Source: an uncultured Thiotrichaceae bacterium (GTDB lineage: Bacteria > Pseudomonadota > Gammaproteobacteria > Thiotrichales > Thiotrichaceae). From it: a stretch of 33,075 bases of DNA. Of this stretch, positions 25,465 to 33,075 are shown in pieces. The notes below the pieces were generated by a model. The model was not told the DNA's origin. It searched no databases and worked only from the letters and a program-made list of their open reading frames with translations. Each line of letters opens with the position of its first letter. Position 1 is the first letter of the stretch. A program made the position numbers and the translations under genes. The stretch spans positions 1 to 33,075 of the forward strand of contig CACVAY010000056.1 in NCBI GenBank assembly GCA_902727985.1. Reading direction: 5' to 3'.

Positions 25465-25659
25465 GTAGAATACTCCCCCTAATTACTGTAGCCTTTCTAA
25501 CACGCCTTAAAAACTGTCTTTTGCGAACCTTTGTAGCCCCTATTAGCAGCTTCAGTTCCAAGGTTATGAAAACTCACGCATACAGTCATGATAGCATCTG
25601 CCAAGCATCACGCGATGTATGAACTTTTAGCTGAATAATCAATAACAAACCCTAAGTTA

Positions 25660-26928
25660 ATGCACAAAATTATAATATGGACAATCAGTGCGCTACTGAC
25701 CTTAAGCCATTCTACGGCTTTCGCAGAAGAGAGCACGAGCACAGACATCTACTCGGATACCCAACAATCGGTCTACCAAATCCGTGTCGCCAACAAACAA
25801 ACAGGCAATAAATCCTCTATTGGATCAGGCTTTATTGTTATACAAGGCGACATTCTTGCGACCAATTATCACGTTGTCAGCAGTTACGTGAATGATCCTG
25901 AGATGTACTCACTCGATTATCTGGGGAAAGATGGCAACGAAGGTTCGCTCAAGATTCTCGATTTAGATATCACTCATGACCTCGCCGTTCTACAGGCGGA
26001 TAAAAAGCTTGGCCCGCCCCTTAATATCGCGGGCCTTCCTGAGAAAGGTGCCAAACTTTTCTCTCTTGGAAATCCCATGGATTTAGGCTTCTCCATTGTA
26101 GAAAGCGTCAATAATGGCATCATGGAAAACAGTGAAGAAAAAAATATCTTAGTTTCCGGCAGCCTTAATCCAGGAATGAGCGGTGGCCCAACCTTAAACC
26201 AAGACGGTGAAGTCGTTGGAATCAATGTAGCAACATCAGGCAATGAAATAAGTTTTCTTGTCTCAGCTGAATATCTTGTAAAAATACTGGAGCGGCTTCA
26301 AGCTCGCAATTTCACACCAGTCGAGGATATATTCCAAACCATGTCGGCTCAGCTTACTGAGAACGCGCAAATGCAAATTGATCGATTACTCAACCAGCGC
26401 TGGAAAACCACCCAAACAGGAAAGTTTGAGGTGCCTTCACAGCTCTATAAAACCTATCGCTGCTGGGATGCTAGCCCATCCTTTCGGAAAGAAATCCTCT
26501 ACAAGCTAACATCGACCAGCTGCTCAAACCAATACAATATTTACTTAGATAACAACCTAGAGGTGGGTGGCATTGCCTATGAGTATCACTGGATAGATAC
26601 CGAAAAGCTCATTCCTCAACGTTTCTACTATTCTGCCTATGAGGTGCTCAACGACAGCGTCCCTCCTGGTAATGCAGGCAAGGAAGATGTGACCAACTTT
26701 GCTTGCCACACCAAATTCATCAAGATAAGTGACAACGAGTTCAAAGCAACCATTTGTCGACGTGACTATCTTGCCTATGCAGGACTGAGCGACGTTCTAA
26801 GCACGATTGCCATGGTTGGACACCCAAAAGAAGGCTTTATTTTTAATATGGATTTTGTTGGAACAGACTTTAACTCTGCCATGGATCTGCTACAGAAAAT
26901 GCTGGAGAAAATCACATGGACAGAATAA
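25660..26928 (+). CDS. Exported trypsin-like serine protease with unknown C-terminal domain
   Basis: The 422-residue protein has a signal peptide ending STAFA (about residue 22). A trypsin-like peptidase domain follows with a complete catalytic triad: His71 in TNYHVVS, Asp107 in THDLAVL and Ser174 in GMSGGPT. The domain ends near residue 212. There is no PDZ domain, unlike DegP/DegS. Residues about 225-422 form a domain I do not recognise, with four or more cysteines (CWDAS, STSCSN, FACHT, ATICRR) that could make disulfides in the periplasm. Its end overlaps the FHA gene by 13 bases, so the two are translationally coupled. Confidence 0.88.
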   Translation: MHKIIIWTISALLTLSHSTAFAEESTSTDIYSDTQQSVYQIRVANKQTGNKSSIGSGFIVIQGDILATNYHVVSSYVNDPEMYSLDYLGKDGNEGSLKILDLDITHDLAVLQADKKLGPPLNIAGLPEKGAKLFSLGNPMDLGFSIVESVNNGIMENSEEKNILVSGSLNPGMSGGPTLNQDGEVVGINVATSGNEISFLVSAEYLVKILERLQARNFTPVEDIFQTMSAQLTENAQMQIDRLLNQRWKTTQTGKFEVPSQLYKTYRCWDASPSFRKEILYKLTSTSCSNQYNIYLDNNLEVGGIAYEYHWIDTEKLIPQRFYYSAYEVLNDSVPPGNAGKEDVTNFACHTKFIKISDNEFKATICRRDYLAYAGLSDVLSTIAMVGHPKEGFIFNMDFVGTDFNSAMDLLQKMLEKITWTE

Positions 26929-27908
26929 TCGTTGCAACACATGTACGCGGTGCTGAGAACTACACTAAAGTTGATCAATTCCCAGCAACCATTGGACGTG
27001 CTCTGGATAATGACATTATTCTATCTGATCTTTCCGTATCTCCTCATCATCTAAAAATTGATAAAACTGAAAACGGTGATATCGAGGTCACGAATATATC
27101 AAATGAAAATGGCACCACACTGAATAAAGAAGAAATGGCCGAAGAACAAGGCAGCCTTATAAGCTGTCCTAGTACCTTATGGTTAGGCCATAGTAAAATT
27201 CGCCTACTGTCTCCTGATATGCCAGTAGAACCGACCAAGTTATGGGCTTGTACAGGCATTTTTTGTCTACTAACCAAAAAAATATGGGCTTTCACCCTGA
27301 CGTTCATTTTACTCGGTTTATTCACACTGGATCACTATCTTGGCACCCCCATTGATAAATCGATAAGCCACTTTATCAACGAAAGTTTCACCTCGGTACT
27401 CTACTTAATTGGCTTCTTCTTAATTATCGCAGGCATTAGTCGCTTGGCCACACATCGCTGGGATCTTATACCTGCACTGAGTGTCGCCACACTGTTTTTC
27501 CTGATCCCTAAATTATTCAGCTACAGTAGCGAATTAATCAATTACTTCTTCTCAACAACAACGTTCTCAAGTATTTCTTTATACGCACTGGATTTCTTGC
27601 TGCTTCCCGTTTTACTCGTCCTTTTCATGACACGTATTGCGCACAGCCCCCTAGGGCCATCCATTGGTGTTTCCCTACTTGTCAGCTCACCCTTTATTGC
27701 ACTAAAAGCAAAAGAATTAGCTGATGATCTGACCCGCCCTGATTTCTCACAACTTCCTTCCTACAATAGAACATTAAGCTCGTTTGATATTCGCAAAGAT
27801 GAGAGTATTTCAACCACCAGCTTTTTGGAAGAAGCGGAACAATTCTTATCAGAACAAATGCAAATTGAGCTGGAAAAAGCGAATAAAGAACAACGAAAGG
27901 ATAATTAG
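26916..27908 (+). CDS. FHA-domain integral membrane protein
   Basis: An N-terminal forkhead-associated domain (about residues 5-98) shows Gly27-Arg28 in PATIGRALDND, the phosphothreonine loop LSVSPHHLKI (the usual Arg of SRxH is Pro) and NENGTTLN with the Asn65-Gly66 pair. Five or so membrane segments follow, near residues 123-138, 160-176, 184-201, 220-238 and 246-264. A charged C-terminal helix (SFLEEAEQFLSEQ) ends the protein. By topology the FHA domain lies in the cytoplasm, where it could read Ser/Thr phosphorylation. It is coupled to the upstream periplasmic protease gene by a 13-base overlap, suggesting one functional unit. No kinase or phosphatase gene is in the window. Confidence 0.85.
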   Translation: MDRIIVATHVRGAENYTKVDQFPATIGRALDNDIILSDLSVSPHHLKIDKTENGDIEVTNISNENGTTLNKEEMAEEQGSLISCPSTLWLGHSKIRLLSPDMPVEPTKLWACTGIFCLLTKKIWAFTLTFILLGLFTLDHYLGTPIDKSISHFINESFTSVLYLIGFFLIIAGISRLATHRWDLIPALSVATLFFLIPKLFSYSSELINYFFSTTTFSSISLYALDFLLLPVLLVLFMTRIAHSPLGPSIGVSLLVSSPFIALKAKELADDLTRPDFSQLPSYNRTLSSFDIRKDESISTTSFLEEAEQFLSEQMQIELEKANKEQRKDN

Positions 27909-27909
27909 T

Positions 27910-28605
27910 ATGCCCACATTACTCATAACAGGTGCAAATCGCGGTATAGGTTTAGAACTATGCAAACAATATCTTGCTGAAGATTGGACAATTCACGCGA
28001 CTTGTCGTCAGCCAGAAAGTGCACAAGAACTGAATAAATTATGCCAGGCAAGCAATGGCAAACTAACGGTTCACCCATTGGACGTCACCAACCCGACACA
28101 AATCAAAAACCTCCAACAGGTTCTCAAAAACACCTCTATCGATATCCTGCTCAATAACGCAGGCGTACATGCACAAGATGCCTCACAATTTGGCAAAAGT
28201 GATGAAGCGACTTGGGATGAGGCAGTGCATGTGAATTTATTAGCCCCCCTAAAAATGATGGAACATTTTGTTGATCATGTCGGGGATAGTGAACAACGCT
28301 TAATAGTTAATATGAGTAGTAAAATGGGCAGCATAGCTGATAATGGCTCCGGCGGTGCCTATGCCTATCGTGCAACAAAAGCCGCCCTGAATGCTGTTAC
28401 TGTCAGCGCAGCACAAGACCTCAAATATCGTAAAATTAATGTTATCGTTATGCACCCTGGCTGGGTAAGAACGGACATGGGTGGCCCAAATGGTGAGATT
28501 TCAGTAGCAGAATGTGCCACTCAACTACGCGCCATCTTTGGCAAACTCACCCTCAAAGACAGCGGCAAGTTTCTTGATATTGATGGTACTGAGATTCCTT
28601 GGTAA
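27910..28605 (+). CDS. Short-chain dehydrogenase/reductase
   Basis: An NAD(P)-dependent oxidoreductase with a Rossmann fold. The start at 27910, one base after the FHA stop, gives 231 residues beginning MPTLLITGANRGIG, with the cofactor motif TGxxxGIG at 7-14; a longer in-frame reading into the FHA gene is not plausible. NNAG at 82-85, Ser137 in NMSSKMG and the YxxxK pair Tyr153/Lys157 complete the active site. The protein resembles the C-factor/sniffer-like group. It appears to be the third gene of the protease-FHA transcript; substrate unknown. It ends 4 bases before the convergent lipoprotein gene. Confidence 0.9.
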   Translation: MPTLLITGANRGIGLELCKQYLAEDWTIHATCRQPESAQELNKLCQASNGKLTVHPLDVTNPTQIKNLQQVLKNTSIDILLNNAGVHAQDASQFGKSDEATWDEAVHVNLLAPLKMMEHFVDHVGDSEQRLIVNMSSKMGSIADNGSGGAYAYRATKAALNAVTVSAAQDLKYRKINVIVMHPGWVRTDMGGPNGEISVAECATQLRAIFGKLTLKDSGKFLDIDGTEIPW

Positions 28606-28609
28606 GCAA

Positions 28610-29386
28610 CTAATATACCGGGTTTAAGTAGGAACGAATTCTATCTTCAACAGCTCCTCCACTAAACCCGGTATTATCTTCCACCGACTCAACAAAAGCC
28701 GCTAACACTCGCTCATCGCTGGTTTGTTTTTCCATACGTGATAGCACTATTGGCAAACGCTTCTCATCAAAACTCACATAATCCAGTAGCGGATATAGAC
28801 CATCTTTGACATTCTGCATGGCATGCAAGTTATAAATCAAACGCTTACGCTCTCTCCCCTTCGCCTGTTGAACCATCTTCGGCGTATTTTCATGCAGTCT
28901 CTCCAATAAAAAAAGCACCTGCAACTCTTTGGTCATTCGCAAAATACGCCGTAACTCCCGCATTTCAGGATCACCTATCGATTGCTCAAAAGATTGTCGA
29001 TTAGACCATGGAGCACCTCTTGGCATTGCATTCACCAACCAAATAGGCAAAGGAACTTGTTCTTTTTGTAAATACTGAAGATACTTCGGAAAAGAACTTT
29101 TAGCAGTGAGAACACTCGTTTGTGGATACCAGACAAACCCAAAACCAAGATTCAAGGATTGCTGCTGGTCATTCCATTGAACAATACGGTCAGCATCTCC
29201 TTGGGTAATATTCTGATATAAACGCTGACTTACGCGAGATAATTCATCCTCTGAAATTTTAGAGAAATAAGGGGCAGCGCCCTGATTATAGATAGGCTCG
29301 GCTTCCGGTACATTATGACTCACACCACACGCTGATAGAAAAACAGCAAACACCATTAAAAAAACATACACCCTACATCGAATCAT
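28610..29386 (-). CDS. Lipoprotein of unknown function
   Basis: The 258-residue protein has a lipoprotein signal with lipobox LSAC and lipidation at Cys20. The mature part is mostly helical and polar, with a basic middle (AKGRERKRLIYNLHAM) and no motif I recognise. It lies downstream of proB on the same strand (42 bases between) and may belong to the obgE-proB transcript. Mature residue +2 is Gly, so outer-membrane sorting is expected. Role unknown. Confidence 0.75.
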   Translation of the reverse strand: MIRCRVYVFLMVFAVFLSACGVSHNVPEAEPIYNQGAAPYFSKISEDELSRVSQRLYQNITQGDADRIVQWNDQQQSLNLGFGFVWYPQTSVLTAKSSFPKYLQYLQKEQVPLPIWLVNAMPRGAPWSNRQSFEQSIGDPEMRELRRILRMTKELQVLFLLERLHENTPKMVQQAKGRERKRLIYNLHAMQNVKDGLYPLLDYVSFDEKRLPIVLSRMEKQTSDERVLAAFVESVEDNTGFSGGAVEDRIRSYLNPVY

Positions 29387-29428
29387 TGCTACCCCTTAAG
29401 CTTATTCGAAAAACTTCCGCCAAGGCTC

Positions 29429-31565
<2,137 letters not shown>

Positions 31566-31605
31566 TCAATTGCTTTGGAGAGTTACTCATTCATACGTGA
31601 TGCAA

Positions 31606-31633
31606 ATCATACTCTCAACGTAGAATTGAACAA
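31606..31633 (-). promoter_or_regulatory. Putative promoter of obgE
   Basis: On the minus strand TTGTTC (31633-31628), a 16-base spacer and TATGAT (31611-31606) form a fair sigma-70 promoter. It lies between the rpmA terminator and the obgE start, consistent with obgE having its own transcription. Confidence 0.45.
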
Positions 31634-31647
31634 GTCTGGATACAAAA

Positions 31648-31671
31648 AAAGCCCCGACAATGCGGGGCTTT
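31648..31671 (-). terminator. Terminator of rplU-rpmA
   Basis: AAAGCCCCG, an ACAATG loop and CGGGGCTTT form a 9-bp stem. On the minus strand it is followed by TTTTTTTG, 21 bases after the rpmA stop. This separates the ribosomal-protein transcript from obgE. Confidence 0.9.
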
Positions 31672-31691
31672 CTTAAGATCGAAAGAACGAC

Positions 31692-31955
31692 TTATGCAGC
31701 TTCAGTTACGATGCTAACAAATTGTCTCTTCTTAGGGCCTTTAATTTGGAATTCTACACGACCATTAGATTTTGCGAATAAAGTGTGATCTTTACCCATA
31801 CCAACGTTCTCACCAGCGTGGAACTTAGTACCACGTTGACGTACAAGAATATTACCTGCAAGTACTTCTTGACCGCCGAAACGTTTTACACCTAAACGCT
31901 TAGATACCGAATCGCGACCGTTACGAGTACTACCGCCTGCTTTTTTATGTGCCAT
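31692..31955 (-). CDS. rpmA: 50S ribosomal protein L27
   Basis: The 87-residue protein matches L27: [20 protein letters not shown], then [21 protein letters not shown] and GKDHTLFA. Its N-terminal tail reaches the peptidyl-transferase centre. The alanine and lysines after the initiator Met show the uncleaved gammaproteobacterial form. AAGAGG precedes the ATG. It is co-transcribed with rplU, 17 bases apart. Confidence 0.97.
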   Translation of the reverse strand: MAHKKAGGSTRNGRDSVSKRLGVKRFGGQEVLAGNILVRQRGTKFHAGENVGMGKDHTLFAKSNGRVEFQIKGPKKRQFVSIVTEAA

Positions 31956-31972
31956 TGTCTTTTAACCTCTTA

Positions 31973-32284
31973 TTAAGCAGAAATGCCTGTAATTTCAACT
32001 GTCGTCAAATACTGACGATGTCCAGTGCGTTTCTGGTGATGTTTACGACGTTTGAATTTGATAATCTCAACTTTCTTGCCGCGCTTCTGCTCTTTAACTG
32101 TACCAGTTACTTTGCATCCGTCTACGTAAGGTGCGCCGATTTTAACATCTTCACCTGCACCAACCATTAGAACGTTCTCGAAATCCACATCAGAACCTTC
32201 GTCTATTTCTAATTTTTCTATTTCTATCACGTCGCCTTCTGCTACGCGATATTGTTTTCCACCAGTTCTGATGACAGCATACAT
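31973..32284 (-). CDS. rplU: 50S ribosomal protein L21
   Basis: L21 binds 23S rRNA. I place the start at 32284, giving 103 residues beginning [18 protein letters not shown], the usual L21 N terminus and length. GGAG lies 8 bases upstream of this ATG, which decides against the in-frame ATG at 32290 and a longer extension to 32347 that would run over the promoter. The C terminus has the basic RNA-binding [15 protein letters not shown] segment. First gene of the rplU-rpmA transcript. Confidence 0.97.
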   Translation of the reverse strand: MYAVIRTGGKQYRVAEGDVIEIEKLEIDEGSDVDFENVLMVGAGEDVKIGAPYVDGCKVTGTVKEQKRGKKVEIIKFKRRKHHQKRTGHRQYLTTVEITGISA

Positions 32285-32326
32285 GGCCATGTCTCCGAGT
32301 AAATGCCTTGTAAAAAAAGGAGCGGT

Positions 32327-32355
32327 ATTGTAAAACTCCTTTCCCAACGAGTCAA
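32327..32355 (-). promoter_or_regulatory. Promoter of rplU-rpmA
   Basis: On the minus strand TTGACT (32355-32350), a 17-base spacer and TACAAT (32332-32327) make a strong sigma-70 promoter. It fires away from ispB and leaves a leader of about 35 bases before the rplU ATG. Confidence 0.8.
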
Positions 32356-32398
32356 TGCCTCATTTTTCTATTTTTTCCTACCTCATCTACAAACATTC

Positions 32399-32427
32399 TT
32401 GACAGGCTCGCGCCATGTACCTAGCAT
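32399..32427 (+). promoter_or_regulatory. Promoter of ispB
   Basis: A perfect TTGACA (32399-32404), a 17-base spacer and TAGCAT (32422-32427) lie 31 bases before the ispB ATG. It is divergent from the rplU promoter with about 45 bases between the -35 boxes. Confidence 0.7.
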
Positions 32428-32458
32428 GCGTCATTCAATTCTAAAATGACCCGAATCC

Positions 32459-33075
32459 ATGGATTTTAACGACATATATCAACTTGCAGCCGATGATATG
32501 GAGGCTGTTAACCAGCTGATCCAAGACAGGCTCCAATCTGATGTCGTATTGGTCAATCAGCTCAGTGCATACATTATAAATAGCGGCGGCAAAAGATTAC
32601 GCCCATTACTCGCATTACTGGTGGCCCGCGCTTGTGGTTACTCCGGAACCAAGCACATAGAAGTCTCGGCCATTGTTGAATTCATCCATACCGCCACGCT
32701 ATTACATGATGATGTGGTTGATGAATCTGACCTACGCCGTGGCAAAGAAACCGCCAACAATGTCTGGGGCAACCAAGCCGCCGTTCTTGTGGGTGACTTC
32801 TTGTATTCTCGTTCGTTCGAAATGATGGTGGATGTTGGTTCCATGCGTGTCATGGAAATTCTCGCCACGACCACAAACACCATTGCTGAAGGTGAAGTGC
32901 TGCAATTACTTAATTGTAACGATGCAGACACGACCGAAGAAAGCTACATGGAAGTTATTCACTCCAAGACAGCCAAACTCTTCGAAGCCGCTTGTTTGAT
33001 TGGCGCAGTGCTTGCTGAATTACCAGAAGAACATCAAGCAGCCATGGCAAAATATGGCATGCATTTAGGCACAGC
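32459..33075 (+). CDS. ispB: Polyprenyl diphosphate synthase (octaprenyl type), partial
   Basis: Elongates farnesyl diphosphate with isopentenyl diphosphate to make the ubiquinone side chain. About 205 residues are present before the window ends; the family has about 320, so the 3' third is missing, including the second Asp-rich motif. Visible motifs are GGKRLRP at 43-49 (IPP binding) and the first aspartate-rich motif LLHDDVVDESDLRRG (Asp84, Asp85, Asp88). NNVWGNQAAVLVGDFLYSRSF and GEVLQL also fit. Starting MDFNDIYQLA matches the family. The divergent position next to rplU-rpmA is a conserved gammaproteobacterial arrangement. Chain length (C40 or other) cannot be told. Confidence 0.95.
   Translation, partial: MDFNDIYQLAADDMEAVNQLIQDRLQSDVVLVNQLSAYIINSGGKRLRPLLALLVARACGYSGTKHIEVSAIVEFIHTATLLHDDVVDESDLRRGKETANNVWGNQAAVLVGDFLYSRSFEMMVDVGSMRVMEILATTTNTIAEGEVLQLLNCNDADTTEESYMEVIHSKTAKLFEAACLIGAVLAELPEEHQAAMAKYGMHLGT

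Noticed and set aside
32638-32931. Minus-strand frame of 97 residues near the right edge
   Set aside because: Antisense shadow of ispB, whose plus-strand translation carries the DDxxD motif.

Overview
The window reads as a chromosomal segment of an AT-leaning gammaproteobacterium. Gene families and neighbourhoods point that way: ispB divergent from rplU-rpmA with obgE-proB beyond, hisBHAFE followed by tatABC, tsaE-amiC, rnd and queG. An aquatic lineage near Methylophaga, Cycloclasticus or Thiomicrospira is plausible, but this is inference from gene content only. I saw no tRNA, rRNA, CRISPR array, insertion sequence or phage gene.

Layout. (1) 49-1971: a P-loop NTPase of unknown role tightly followed by a MetA-family homoserine O-acyltransferase; the partner sulfhydrylase gene metZ lies at 15073. 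(2) 1972-2608: a long intergenic stretch with the decayed remains of a small exported protein, two stacked hairpins and a strong intrinsic terminator (possible small RNA), then speD. (3) 3058-8683, minus strand: a five-gene envelope operon (TetR repressor, RND/MMPL exporter, LolA-like periplasmic protein, ICMT-like membrane methyltransferase, outer-membrane barrel) preceded by two near-identical palindromic operators. It looks like a regulated route for a hydrophobic substrate across the envelope. (4) 8874-14962, plus strand: rnd, hisB-hisH-hisA-hisF-hisE (hisI missing), then tatA-tatB-tatC, where TatC carries an unusually long acidic tail. (5) 15073-16251: metZ.

(6) 16333-22135: an accessory-looking set of envelope genes separated by long AT-rich gaps: SH3b lipoprotein, exported ankyrin protein, thioredoxin-like protein, a short FimV-like LysM protein with a structured leader, and a HupE/UreJ-like membrane protein followed by a DUF1007 periplasmic protein (putative metal uptake pair). 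(7) 22208-25434: tsaE-amiC on the minus strand, AmiC having a twin-arginine signal that makes it a likely client of the TatABC encoded here, and queG on the plus strand. (8) 25660-28605: an exported trypsin-like protease overlapping a membrane-anchored FHA protein, then an SDR; the protease/FHA pair is the best candidate for an undescribed signalling module. (9) 28610-33075: a lipoprotein of unknown role, proB, obgE, rpmA and rplU on the minus strand, and the 5' part of ispB running off the right edge.

Calls rest on reading translated motifs, spacing and inverted repeats; no database search or folding program was run.
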